Below are positions 39,463-48,448 of a stretch of 64,000 bases of DNA, in pieces (positions within the stretch are counted from its first letter, which is position 1; every line of letters begins with the position of its first letter). The DNA comes from Paenibacillus glucanolyticus NBRC 15330 (GTDB taxonomy: Bacteria > Bacillota > Bacilli > Paenibacillales > Paenibacillaceae): contig NZ_BIMC01000005.1 in NCBI RefSeq assembly GCF_004000885.1, positions 124,001 to 188,000 on the forward strand, in the 5' to 3' direction. The position numbers were made by a program, and so were the translations under genes. The notes beneath the pieces are model-generated. The model ran no database searches. It was given only the letters and a program-made list of their open reading frames with translations, and had not been told where the DNA came from.

Positions 39463-40441
39463 ATACACACAGCCAGATTTCTCTTACAAAACTCCCCTTG
39501 CGGGTCGTGCTATGACGAAGCACCTTCCACCCCGTCTCCCGCAAATGTTCCCTTAATGGTTCCGTGCTAATGATAACCGCCCGATCTGCCAACCTGTGTA
39601 AGCTATGCAGCATCTTCAACTTCTCTTCCTCTGGGAAAACGGAACACACATTATAAGGAAGATCCAGAATAGCCGCGTCATAATGTCCTTGCCATGTATT
39701 CATATCATGAATGGCAACTATGTTGTCATCATAACCGTAATGCTTCAGGTTCACCCTTGCTCCCCGCACCGCAAGCGGGTTAATGTCACAGCCCTCGACC
39801 GAAATTCCCATCGACAACGCCTCGATCAGAACATTTCCCATTCCGCAGCAGGGATCCAGCAGCATGACCCCATCCGGTTCAGGTGCAGCGATGTTAACCA
39901 ATGCCCTTGCTAACCGAGAGCTAAGACCTGTGGAGTAATTTTGCGGCTTCTGCTTATGCTTCAGCCAGGCACGCGCTGGCTCTTGCAGTATGCCCAAGCG
40001 CCAGATGCCGTCTATGGATATCATCCCAAACGTGATATCGGGTGATTTCATCTGTGCTGTTCCTGCGATTCGGCGGCCTACCCTCCGCTCAAACTCGCGT
40101 AATTGATCATAAGTATAAGGATCTCCCGCCTTTAGGGAAACAACTTTGAAGGTGGCGTTCCTAAGTTGAATTTCGTCTGCTTGCTCTGCCATTTGTTCTA
40201 TCGAATCGCCAGTCACCCTGACATCCAGGCAAGCGGACAGGAATGGGCTTCGATCCGGATCCACCCATTGCTCGCTTTCCAGCCAGTCCTCTCCATCCGG
40301 CATATGTCCGAACAGCTCGGCCAGCTCCATGAAGCACAGCTCACGCTCTGTTTCATGACAGGCGTAAGTATACAGATATGATGACTTATCCCTTATGGAA
40401 GAAGGACCCCATGCAATGTCATCTTGAACGAAATTCGTCAT
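39407..40441 (-). CDS. TRM11-like RNA methyltransferase
   Basis: This 344-residue protein has an N-terminal THUMP-like part and a C-terminal Rossmann methyltransferase domain: LLDPCCGMGNVLIEALSMG (SAM-binding motif I), then EGCDINPLAVRGARVN and ILDLPYNV, the D-x-x-Y/F motif IV of base-N-methylating enzymes. It may modify tRNA guanosine as TRM11 relatives do; the exact target is unknown. It converges on and overlaps the ATL gene by 56 bp. Confidence 0.88.
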   Translation of the reverse strand: MTNFVQDDIAWGPSSIRDKSSYLYTYACHETERELCFMELAELFGHMPDGEDWLESEQWVDPDRSPFLSACLDVRVTGDSIEQMAEQADEIQLRNATFKVVSLKAGDPYTYDQLREFERRVGRRIAGTAQMKSPDITFGMISIDGIWRLGILQEPARAWLKHKQKPQNYSTGLSSRLARALVNIAAPEPDGVMLLDPCCGMGNVLIEALSMGISVEGCDINPLAVRGARVNLKHYGYDDNIVAIHDMNTWQGHYDAAILDLPYNVCSVFPEEEKLKMLHSLHRLADRAVIISTEPLREHLRETGWKVLRHSTTRKGSFVREIWLCVSIPQDRNQISSSRSCPGG

Positions 40442-40583
40442 TTATTTCTACTTCCTTCTATTATATAGGTGAATACCCTGCATCAGCTTAAACGTACGCA
40501 TTAATACATATGTGGCAGGATAAATGTTGTATGGAAATAAAATGCTGCGCAGTTTAGAATAGTTTCTTCTATTATAAAGAGAA

Positions 40584-41690
40584 CTATATGGATTCTACTA
40601 ATAGACGATAAGATGCCAGCCGCGCAGCATAATCACTCACCGGTGTGACAATCAAGAACTCGTCACATTCATACTGCTCTGCCATATTCCGAAGCCTGAG
40701 GTGCACACTTGCAGGCGTACCGACAATAAGTTGACTAGGGCCTGGCGTCCTGGAAGCAGCCGTATCCGGACTTCCTTGCTTGGATTTGCCTGCCGGATCT
40801 CCGTTGTAGATCGGATCTCGGCTGCGGCTCCCCCCTTTATCGCGATCGGCCGATCCATAAAACTCAGCTTGTCCAATCCTGGTTGAAGCAGAGCTCTGTT
40901 CTGGAGCAGCTGCCCCCGTGTCCAAGCGGTCCGAGGGCAGCGGGCGCTGTCCGAACCCGGAAGCTTCAGCAGCAAGTTCGCCTGCTCGTTCCTCCGTCTC
41001 TGCACACACAATGCTTACTGCCACCATCGTGTGCGGTTCTCGCAGACGAGCGCTGGGCTGAAAACCTTCACGATAAGAGCGCAAAACCTCGGCACCGTCC
41101 GTATCGCTCATGAACTGGCCGAATACATACCCCGTGCCGAATTCCGCCGCATAACCGGCACTCTTCGTATTCGTGCCGAGCATCCACATAACCGGCTCCG
41201 TTACAGGAACCGGTTTCGCTGCCACCGGCACATCCTCGTAGCGATACCGGTCTTCAAGCAGTTCGGTCAGGGCCCGAATCCGATGAGGCAAATCTGCCAC
41301 GTGGCCCAGGAAATTTCCGCTAAGCGCCATGCTTGTATGCGCGGAACCTCCCGGCGCCCGCCCGATCCCGAGATCGATGCGTCCGGGATACAGCGCCGCC
41401 AGCATACGGAAATTCTCCGCTACCTTCAGCGGACTGTAATGCGGCAGCAGCACGGCCCCGGAACCGAGGCGAATACGTTCTGTCCGGGCTCCGATATGGG
41501 AGAGCAGAATCTCGGGTGAAGCGCAGGACAAGTGCTCCAGATCATGATGCTCCGCCGCCCAGTAACGGCGGTAGCCCCACGCTTCCGCATGCTGTGCCAG
41601 ATCCACCGCATGCAAAAGGGCCTCCTCGAAGGTGCTCTCCCCAAAACGCGGAACAAGATCAAGCACGCTAAACTTCAATGGGTTGTTCAT
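40584..41690 (-). CDS. LLM-class flavin-dependent oxidoreductase with an insertion
   Basis: This luciferase-like monooxygenase family protein (368 aa) uses reduced flavin. Typical stretches are GYRRYWAAEHHDLEHLSCASPEI, RIRLGSGAVLLPHYSPLKVAE and RIDLGIGRAPGG. Between about residues 250 and 318 lies a low-complexity insertion rich in Ser, Asp, Gly and Pro that lengthens the protein by some 35-50 residues over usual relatives. GAAGGAGGG precedes the ATG. Substrate unknown. Confidence 0.9.
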   Translation of the reverse strand: MNNPLKFSVLDLVPRFGESTFEEALLHAVDLAQHAEAWGYRRYWAAEHHDLEHLSCASPEILLSHIGARTERIRLGSGAVLLPHYSPLKVAENFRMLAALYPGRIDLGIGRAPGGSAHTSMALSGNFLGHVADLPHRIRALTELLEDRYRYEDVPVAAKPVPVTEPVMWMLGTNTKSAGYAAEFGTGYVFGQFMSDTDGAEVLRSYREGFQPSARLREPHTMVAVSIVCAETEERAGELAAEASGFGQRPLPSDRLDTGAAAPEQSSASTRIGQAEFYGSADRDKGGSRSRDPIYNGDPAGKSKQGSPDTAASRTPGPSQLIVGTPASVHLRLRNMAEQYECDEFLIVTPVSDYAARLASYRLLVESI

Positions 41691-41713
41691 AAGCTCCCTC
41701 CTTCTCCTGACCC

Positions 41714-43129
41714 CTAATCCAGATCGTAGATCGAGCCAACCTTCAGGCCATATAACTCGTTGTATATTTTCTCGGCAAAGGCATCCGTCATGCCCGCGAT
41801 ATAATCAATCACCATATGCTCCCATGTCCAGATCGGGTGCGCCCGCTTCTGATCCGCTTCATAACGCTGAAGCCAATCCGATGGAATGATGGCCGTTGAG
41901 GCAACAGGATCAAGAAAAGCGTCCCACAGGCGCTTAATGATCCACTCGCTGCGTTTTTGCAGACGCTGGACCCGCAGGTCGCGAATCATGGTCACCCAGG
42001 CGAAACTTTTCAGGACGCTGACCGTGCGCAGCATATCCTCGTCCTCCGCGCCGTCTCTGACAAACGTCACCTTTTTCCAGTCCCCGTTCGTGATCACGCC
42101 CAGGCTGCCTACAAACAGACTCACCCAATAGGCCTTTACCTCGCGCCGGGTACGGGAATAGTCATTCTCGCAAGTCGGCATCTTCTCATTCCAAATCTTG
42201 AGGAACTCATCCAGCACCGAATCCACCTTCGGATGAATCTTCTCAGGGGTCCAGCCCTTCCACACCTCGTCCTCCAGCGTCATGATCTTCTCCACGATCA
42301 GCTTGTTCAGATGACTGTCCCGCAGAAAATGCTCATGCACCTCTATCTTTCCGGCTTTAATGCCATCCTCCAGATCATGCGCGGAATACGCGATGTCATC
42401 ACAGAGGTCCATCAGCTGCGCTTCGAGCGTCCGATACGTGCCAGGAATTTGCCAAGCCTCCCGGATGTGGGAGATATATTCCCATTCATGCCGGTACATC
42501 CCTTTCGGATTCACCAAACCGGAGAACGGATATTTATTAATTCCAAGCAGAACCGCATCGGACAGGTTGAGCCCGTTCATGTTCTCTCTTTTCTCCAAAA
42601 ACATGATCAGCCGAAAATTGTGCGCGTTCCCTTCAAAATGCTCATATTTTCGACGCATCGCCCGCTGTACTTCAGCAGCCTGCTCCGGTGTCGGTGTACC
42701 CGGCTGACGCGTCAGCTCCTTCTCGGTTCTGCGGTCGATGAGTTTCTCCAGAATGCCCTGCAGCACCTCTTCGCCTTTATGACCAAATGGAGGATGTCCA
42801 AAATCATGAGCGATTGCCGCACATTCCACCACCTCGGGATCAATCATCAGGCCCGCATTCTCGGCTTGTTCCGGCAGCACTTCAGGATAATGACGGGTCA
42901 GACTTCGCGCCGCTTCCCGTGCAATCTGCGCAACCTCCAGTGAATGCGTTAAGCGCGTTCGGTAGTAATCGCCGGTGCCTGCACCGAATACCTGTGACTT
43001 CCCCTGCAGCCTGCGGAACGTCGGCGAATGGATCAGGCGGGAATAATCCCGCTCGTATACTGCGCGCGAAGCATCGGACTTCGTCTGCTCCGGGTATTGG
43101 CGATGCTCTCTAAGCTCCCTCAGTCTCAT
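41714..43129 (-). CDS. dgt: dGTP triphosphohydrolase
   Basis: This HD-domain enzyme splits dGTP to deoxyguanosine and triphosphate. The 471 residues show FRRLQGKSQVF, RTRLTHSLEVAQIA, and the metal-binding AIAHDFGHPPFGHKGE. The ATG at 43127-43129 has AGGAG eight bases upstream; a GTG three codons earlier lies on that site. Single gene next to the phage region; dGTPases are also known to limit phage, but nothing here ties it to the prophage. Confidence 0.94.
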   Translation of the reverse strand: MRLRELREHRQYPEQTKSDASRAVYERDYSRLIHSPTFRRLQGKSQVFGAGTGDYYRTRLTHSLEVAQIAREAARSLTRHYPEVLPEQAENAGLMIDPEVVECAAIAHDFGHPPFGHKGEEVLQGILEKLIDRRTEKELTRQPGTPTPEQAAEVQRAMRRKYEHFEGNAHNFRLIMFLEKRENMNGLNLSDAVLLGINKYPFSGLVNPKGMYRHEWEYISHIREAWQIPGTYRTLEAQLMDLCDDIAYSAHDLEDGIKAGKIEVHEHFLRDSHLNKLIVEKIMTLEDEVWKGWTPEKIHPKVDSVLDEFLKIWNEKMPTCENDYSRTRREVKAYWVSLFVGSLGVITNGDWKKVTFVRDGAEDEDMLRTVSVLKSFAWVTMIRDLRVQRLQKRSEWIIKRLWDAFLDPVASTAIIPSDWLQRYEADQKRAHPIWTWEHMVIDYIAGMTDAFAEKIYNELYGLKVGSIYDLD

Positions 43130-43446
43130 TTTCCCCACTCCTGTTTATCTGTTTATGGTCGATTCTGAATTGTTCGTTCCTTAGATTATATGCCATCTCG
43201 CTTCTGAAAGAAAAAGGTTATTCCTTCTGTACCCGTTCCCTCATTGTATACCCCTATCGTAACGCCTGTTATCCGCTGTGGAGGATTTTCCTTCATATAC
43301 CAAGCTTCAAACACCGACACGGTGAGCAGACTCTCCCTCTGCCAAGCATTTCATGTTATGTAAAAAGGATGGATTGGAGCGTAATAAAGCTTACATTATG
43401 TAAAGCACCAGACGCTTCTAGGATCACACAAAACCCGTACCGAATG
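43130..43446. other. Intergenic stretch at the border of the phage region
   Basis: No gene is seen. It contains a near-perfect palindrome at 43388-43406 whose core TACATTATGTA equals the core of the locus-wide operator, and the end of the phage transcript. I found no integrase or att-like repeat. Confidence 0.4.
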
Positions 43447-43468
43447 AAAAGGCCGCCTATTGGCGACC
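43447..43468 (-). terminator. Terminator at the end of the phage lysis genes
   Basis: On the minus strand GGTCGCC pairs with GGCGGCC over AATA, followed by TTTT. Confidence 0.7.
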
Positions 43469-43558
43469 CCAGTGTTTCACAATAAGTTTTTTTCTGCCAA
43501 TACGGCTGTTAGATGCTGCAAAATTAGCGACGTTTCGTATGTCGTAAAACAGTGCTTG

Positions 43559-44344
43559 TCACTTACTCTCGTTATTAAAGACCCCTACCCGGTGCAGGAC
43601 AGTCATGATTCGGTAAAAATCGAAGCTGCCTTCCGGGTCATTCAAAACCTCTGCCTGCTGAGCAGCCTGTATCGCGGGTTCTGCCCAGCTTGGAACTTTT
43701 GCAGACTTTCCACTCTCTATGTCCTTGAGCCTGGAGTTCATTTGCTTCATGGTATTGCTCTGTTCTGTTAACATTTTCAATGCGGAAGCATACTGCTCGT
43801 TAAGCTGACGTACCTGCTCTTGTGTCTTTTGCAGCTCCGCTGTTAATTGTTCGATTTTCATGCGTTCCTCCTCCTCCGGACTGGGTACATCATACTGATG
43901 AAGTGCGTTTTGCTCCATAAGGGAGATCAGCTTTTTCGGATAATTGGGATCTGTAGCGTAGCCTCCCTTCCATATCTCCGTAGCTGCCGTTTTATAGTCC
44001 TCCCATAACACGCCATGGTAACGCATTGGCTTGTCTCTCGTTCCATTCAGGATGAGGCGCGTATGATCAGCAACCGATTCGCTCCAGCTGTTATACTTGC
44101 GGAACTGGGCGTTGGTTGTATAAGATGTCTGCCCCCGGTATTCCGTTGTCTGCATGGTGACGCTTCCCGCCGGACCGGTTCCCTTGATACCAAACAGATT
44201 ATTTGCTTTTTGCGTGAGACCGCTCGTTCCCCAATTCGACTCCAAAATAGCCTGGGCCAGCGTAAGTGAAGCCGGTACCCCGTATTTACGCATGTCCTGA
44301 ACAGCAACAGGGGCAAGTCGGGCAATAAATTCAAGAGGCTTCAT
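43559..44344 (-). CDS. Phage glucosaminidase (GH73, LytG/FlgJ-like endolysin)
   Basis: The 261 residues carry a GH73 domain (about 1-150) with GVPASLTLAQAILESNWGTSG, where the catalytic glutamate lies, and YNSWSESVADHTRLI. A coiled-coil region (about 160-215) and a short C-terminal domain follow. It cleaves peptidoglycan for release of phage or tail particles. The ATG at 44342-44344 has AAAGGAGG upstream and overlaps the holin gene by 14 bases; a longer upstream frame is the holin's shadow. Confidence 0.92.
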   Translation of the reverse strand: MKPLEFIARLAPVAVQDMRKYGVPASLTLAQAILESNWGTSGLTQKANNLFGIKGTGPAGSVTMQTTEYRGQTSYTTNAQFRKYNSWSESVADHTRLILNGTRDKPMRYHGVLWEDYKTAATEIWKGGYATDPNYPKKLISLMEQNALHQYDVPSPEEEERMKIEQLTAELQKTQEQVRQLNEQYASALKMLTEQSNTMKQMNSRLKDIESGKSAKVPSWAEPAIQAAQQAEVLNDPEGSFDFYRIMTVLHRVGVFNNESK

Positions 44345-44783
44345 TCTTTTTCTCCTCCTTTCCTTCGGTTTGCTTGTCCCCTTCTTCGGATTTGATCTGG
44401 AACACCTGTACCACATTACGCAGGGACTGAGGGATCGGTACTCCCATTCGCCCAACGTTCTCAATAATAGACAGCAGCTCATTCGCAAGATAGAAGAAAA
44501 TCACGGTATTCTGAAAATAATTCATCTCTCCCAGCACCCGGTCCACCAGATGCATCAGGGCGATGATGAGAAAAATGGTCATTTTTCGTGCAATACCAGT
44601 ATAACCAATGCGGCTGCGCAGCTCACCGTTCATCCAGGCTGCGCCCCATCCTGTCAGCCAATCGATCACCACGAACCATAACAACAGATGCAGCGGAAGC
44701 GACCACCCGCCCCAGACGTACCCTGTCACGGCCCCCGTCCCCGCCACCAGCATCTTAAAAATCTGACCGATGTGCTCATACAT
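44331..44783 (-). CDS. Phage holin family protein
   Basis: This 150-residue protein has three hydrophobic segments (about 27-47, 68-85, 90-110) and the holin-4 pattern LLLWFVVIDWLTGWGAAW...RKMTIFLIIALMHLVD, with a charged C-terminal tail. Holins open the membrane so the lysin reaches the wall. It starts after AAAGGAGGAG and follows a terminator that separates it from the tail genes. Confidence 0.93.
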   Translation of the reverse strand: MYEHIGQIFKMLVAGTGAVTGYVWGGWSLPLHLLLWFVVIDWLTGWGAAWMNGELRSRIGYTGIARKMTIFLIIALMHLVDRVLGEMNYFQNTVIFFYLANELLSIIENVGRMGVPIPQSLRNVVQVFQIKSEEGDKQTEGKEEKKNEAS

Positions 44784-44817
44784 AATTGCTCCTCCTTTAT
44801 ATGGTTTTGAGGGTGTG

Positions 44818-44840
44818 AAAAAGCCCTCGGTGAGCCGAGG
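44818..44840 (-). terminator. Terminator between tail genes and lysis cassette
   Basis: On the minus strand CCTCGG pairs with CCGAGG over a four-base loop, followed by GCTTTTTC. It lies 35 bp before the holin gene, so lysis may be reached by read-through or antitermination. Confidence 0.7.
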
Positions 44841-44864
44841 ACTGGATTGAAGTTAGAATTGAAG

Positions 44865-45062
44865 TTATTCATAGCTGATCCTAATAGAGATCACCTTTTT
44901 AGTATGTGCACCACTTCGCATGCGGATCATGCTTCCGATCGCTGTTGCCCCCAGATTTTCTTGTAACTTTATCGATAGGGTTAAAATCCGTGGACAAAGG
45001 CGACCGCTTCGCTTCTCCAGCCTGATTCCGCCTTCTCCGTTGAAGTCTGGTTTACTGTAGAG
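44865..45062 (-). other. Open frame without start codon, possible gene remnant
   Basis: This frame of 65 codons ends ...AHTKKVISIRISYE and reads like protein, but it has no ATG, GTG or TTG near its 5' end and begins right after a stop. It could be the remnant of a small tail gene. Confidence 0.2.
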
Positions 45063-45078
45063 TCATTCAAAGCAGCGT

Positions 45079-45216
45079 TTAGTAGACCTCGCCAGTAATA
45101 ACTTCGAATTCTTCTGGCGTGATTACACCGAATGAAACATACAGTCTCAATTGGGGCTTCTGCGCCCATTTTTTTTCATAGTAGTATTTCAATCGTTCAA
45201 AATCGTTCTCAAACAT
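45079..45216 (-). CDS. xkdX: XkdX-family small phage protein
   Basis: The 45 residues fit the XkdX pattern: FERLKYYYEKKWAQKPQL...GVITPEEFEVITGEVY. XkdX-like proteins follow the fibre genes in PBSX-type phages; their function is unknown. AAAGGAG lies nine bases before the ATG at 45214-45216; the longer upstream frame is not needed. Confidence 0.85.
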   Translation of the reverse strand: MFENDFERLKYYYEKKWAQKPQLRLYVSFGVITPEEFEVITGEVY

Positions 45217-45235
45217 CGTCTCCCGCTCCTTTCGT

Positions 45236-45814
45236 TCAGCTATTTTCAAGTGACAGCAGCCGCAATTCAAGCCCTACGATTTGAGCGCCCTGCGCCTCAT
45301 TCTGCTGACGCAGTTCCAAGGCTTCCAGTTCTCGTGTCACCATCTCGCTGCCTAGGCGATCCACTTCATTGGCTTCCTGCGGTTGAGGTTTTGTTAGCTC
45401 CTCGATTTCTTCCGGGGTTAAGCCTTCAATCCATAGAGTCGGCTGAGGTGTGGACTCCAGAACCGGCATTTCGCCGCGTTCTTCCTTCGACAGTGCTTGC
45501 CACTCCGAAAGGACTCGTTGGTATGAGTCTTGAGCTGCGCTTATGGCAGACTGGTATGCACTCCAGGCTGCGAGATCAAAACACGGGCGGTACAAGCCGG
45601 AAGTTGTCGGGATGCCTACAATGTAGCCCGAGATATTAGAGTCAGAGTCGTTTGACGGCTCATCGTCAGGTTCTGTAGCGTCTACTGTTGTAGACACGTT
45701 AGGTTCCCCTTGCCCAATGTGGGAATAAAAAGGGACGACACCGGAAAAGGCATCGTCCACAAGTGTGTCCTCTAAATAGAGGCCATTTGTATTTACTTTA
45801 GGTACGGCTTTCAT
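45236..45814 (-). CDS. Fibre-associated phage protein (XkdW-like position)
   Basis: This 192-residue acidic protein has a repetitive N-terminal half, a block SAISAAQDSYQRVLSEWQALSKEER in the middle and a C-terminal helix likely to form a coiled coil. It lies between the fibre gene and xkdX, where PBSX has xkdW, and starts after AAAGGAGG. It may help fibre assembly. No family is recognised with certainty. Confidence 0.7.
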   Translation of the reverse strand: MKAVPKVNTNGLYLEDTLVDDAFSGVVPFYSHIGQGEPNVSTTVDATEPDDEPSNDSDSNISGYIVGIPTTSGLYRPCFDLAAWSAYQSAISAAQDSYQRVLSEWQALSKEERGEMPVLESTPQPTLWIEGLTPEEIEELTKPQPQEANEVDRLGSEMVTRELEALELRQQNEAQGAQIVGLELRLLSLENS

Positions 45815-45826
45815 GTGGAACCTCCT

Positions 45827-48448
45827 TTATTGTTCGGCTAGAAACGTGATGTTGGCGAGTGAATACCATTTGGCCCCTGTACCTCCAACATCTGCCCTAA
45901 CTTCACCTGTATTTAGTACGACAATCTCACCATAGGTTCCACCATTCGCGGCGGGGAACTTTAGATAGCTTTCGGGCCTAAACCCACTAGGGAGTTTAAA
46001 AATATCCGCGCCTGACGATGTAACCTGGACTAGCCCTCGAAATTGAATTTTACCAGTACTCAATTTCCTATAAGCAACTGTTCCAAACCTTGTAGTATCC
46101 ACAGATGTGGCCCCATTTAACAGTGTTGGCGTAATCCACCCCGGTGCATCGTTATCCACCTTCTTATTCATCAACACGGATACAGCGGTCGCATTCTGCT
46201 GCACGGTGTCGGTCAGCTCTTGGAGCATCGCCTTTTCGTTGGCCGCGTACGATCCGGTGAACGGAGCGATTGGCGACTTGTCAAGCATTAGGTACGTGAC
46301 GGAATAATTTGCGGATGGATCGAAAAGGCCGCTTCCTAATCTCGCTTGTACAAGCCCAAATACGTACTCATATCCTACGTCCACAGGGTGGGCAATCCAC
46401 CCATTGTCAGGTAGATTGTTCTTATATACAGACTGTATTCTGCTTGGTCTTTTGGATAATGGGTAACTTGGAGAAGTTCTACCGTTAATCCAATACGTAC
46501 CGTCTCCCGCGTCAACTGGCTTTACCCCCTCCCGTAGTACAATTCCCGTTCCAACTTCAATCTGATTATCGCCCTCATTAAACGTCAGCATGCCTTCGGA
46601 AACGATAGGCTCGACTGTTGGCGTTGCGAGTTGGTATACGAGTTGGTAGGGCGTGTACTCGGCTGCTAGTGTAGTTGGGCAAATTTTGGTCGCATCTGCC
46701 CATGACCCAGAAGAGCTTTTTCTAACCCACCATTTTTCGCCTGTTCCATTATACGGCCCTTTAGTTGTCGGATTATCCCCAGCTGCTGCCCCCGGATACA
46801 TAACCCAGCCCATAAAGTACGCCTTAATCTCGTCGACTGTCGGCGTGTAGTTGTCGCCCCACCCGGTGTCAGTGTTAGACATTACAATCTGAATTTTATT
46901 CTGGTATGCAGAGTTCAGAAGGAATTCATCGACAGCATTAAGGTTTGCGTTATCCGTTTCACCTTTAAGCAATGAGCCGTTGAACTTAGTCATATAGGCA
47001 GGGAGGATAGCGCCTGTACGACTCCCATCAGAAAAATTGAGAGGTTCTATATAGATCACTTTTGACCCAATCGGCACATTCCCTTGATTTGTAGGAACGA
47101 CATATTTACCAATCGAATCGTCTATTACAACCTTCTTCCACTTCGCCAACTTGAAATATTGTCCGTCCTTTTCGAACACCTCATCAGCATTCGCACCTGT
47201 CAGCGGATCGGCATATAAGTCCGTTTGCAGGGCGAGCATGGAATCTTCGCGTGGTTTGAACGGTTTAGGCGTGGAGCCCGCGGTTAACATTACATTTGTA
47301 AACTCGTAGTTACCCGCCCCCGTCGTGGTACACACCACCTGGGCGTAAACTGCATTGGCTGGGGAATGAATCTTCCTAGGACTTCCCCCGGTGTATATTT
47401 CGCCTACCCACGAAATAAAAGTAGTACCTGTAGCGTCGACCCAACCAACAGTTATATAACCACCCGTTGTCGACGTACCTCCGGTAACAACTCCGGAAAG
47501 CACATAATCAGTATTCGGTATAACCCGGATGTTTATATAAGTGTTCTGTGTCGCTGCTGTGCTTGCCAGGGAAAGAGTATACGGGCCGTTGGCCTTTGCT
47601 TGTGCGTGAATATTCCATTCATACAATGATGGCAACAAATTCTCCCCGTACCGGATCGCATACGGGTTTCGTACAGGCGTTACGCTATCAACGTAAGGAT
47701 ATTTAGCAGCTACTTGCTCCGGCGTCATGCTGTCAAGTGCGGCGTATTCTGCGGCAGATATTTCATATATACGGATCGCATCACCATACCCAAATTGTCC
47801 CGCCGTACCGTTTATGCTTATTACTGCCTCACTTAGCGCATCAACAGTCGGGTTGTAAGCACGAAACACTGGCACAAATTTAGTTGTATCGCTTGTAGTA
47901 GGAGTTAAACCTTTGTTACCTGTCGCATTATTCAGGTAGACAAGAGCCGACGCCGCATTTCCATTTTTTAAGTCAGCCACAACAATATAATATTTCCCAG
48001 CGTTTAGTTGAACTTGTACATTTGATCCCGCATTTCCGGCTGTAAACCCTGTGGAAATGGTGATTTTAATCGATTTTGAACCGGTTGTGAAATTTGACGT
48101 ATCATTGGCAATAGTCGATTGATAAGGATACCACTTAGTTATATCCTCAACGTTTCCCTCCCGCCCAAGCAAATTCACCAGCGTCCGCCCTTTAATCCCG
48201 CACAACTTAAAAGGTGCGCTCCGCTCTGCGTTCACGATCTGGAGCCCTGGCTGCAGCACGACTTCCCTGCGTTCTTCCGTGTCCAGGCGCTTTTCCAAAG
48301 CGCCGATTGCTTCACTGGCTGCACCCGCGAACTGATCTACGGCATCCGCGTTCTGATCGATATACTTATCCAGATCGAAATACGTCGTGGACGGTGAGGT
48401 TCGATCGATTTTGTTCAATCCGATATTCGGTGTAACCGGATTTGTCAT
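45827..48448 (-). CDS. Tail fibre protein, module B
   Basis: This 873-residue protein begins NPVTPNIGLNKIDRTSPSTTYFDLDKYIDQNADAVDQF, an attachment domain for the baseplate also seen in shorter form in the module A fibre. It has carbohydrate-binding-like stretches in the middle and a C-terminal domain (about 780-873) with GTVAYRKLSTGKIQFRGLVQV, common in Gram-positive fibres. It probably recognises the cell surface. GGAGGAGG precedes the ATG and the gene follows xkdU without gap. Confidence 0.88.
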   Translation of the reverse strand: MTNPVTPNIGLNKIDRTSPSTTYFDLDKYIDQNADAVDQFAGAASEAIGALEKRLDTEERREVVLQPGLQIVNAERSAPFKLCGIKGRTLVNLLGREGNVEDITKWYPYQSTIANDTSNFTTGSKSIKITISTGFTAGNAGSNVQVQLNAGKYYIVVADLKNGNAASALVYLNNATGNKGLTPTTSDTTKFVPVFRAYNPTVDALSEAVISINGTAGQFGYGDAIRIYEISAAEYAALDSMTPEQVAAKYPYVDSVTPVRNPYAIRYGENLLPSLYEWNIHAQAKANGPYTLSLASTAATQNTYINIRVIPNTDYVLSGVVTGGTSTTGGYITVGWVDATGTTFISWVGEIYTGGSPRKIHSPANAVYAQVVCTTTGAGNYEFTNVMLTAGSTPKPFKPREDSMLALQTDLYADPLTGANADEVFEKDGQYFKLAKWKKVVIDDSIGKYVVPTNQGNVPIGSKVIYIEPLNFSDGSRTGAILPAYMTKFNGSLLKGETDNANLNAVDEFLLNSAYQNKIQIVMSNTDTGWGDNYTPTVDEIKAYFMGWVMYPGAAAGDNPTTKGPYNGTGEKWWVRKSSSGSWADATKICPTTLAAEYTPYQLVYQLATPTVEPIVSEGMLTFNEGDNQIEVGTGIVLREGVKPVDAGDGTYWINGRTSPSYPLSKRPSRIQSVYKNNLPDNGWIAHPVDVGYEYVFGLVQARLGSGLFDPSANYSVTYLMLDKSPIAPFTGSYAANEKAMLQELTDTVQQNATAVSVLMNKKVDNDAPGWITPTLLNGATSVDTTRFGTVAYRKLSTGKIQFRGLVQVTSSGADIFKLPSGFRPESYLKFPAANGGTYGEIVVLNTGEVRADVGGTGAKWYSLANITFLAEQ

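Noticed and set aside
41957-42943. Plus-strand frame (328 aa) opposite dgt
   Set aside because: Shadow of a GC-rich coding gene; the minus-strand reading carries the HD motifs.
43130-43450. Attachment site or integrase at the phage border
   Set aside because: No integrase frame, no tRNA gene and no direct repeat pairing with another place in the window were found.
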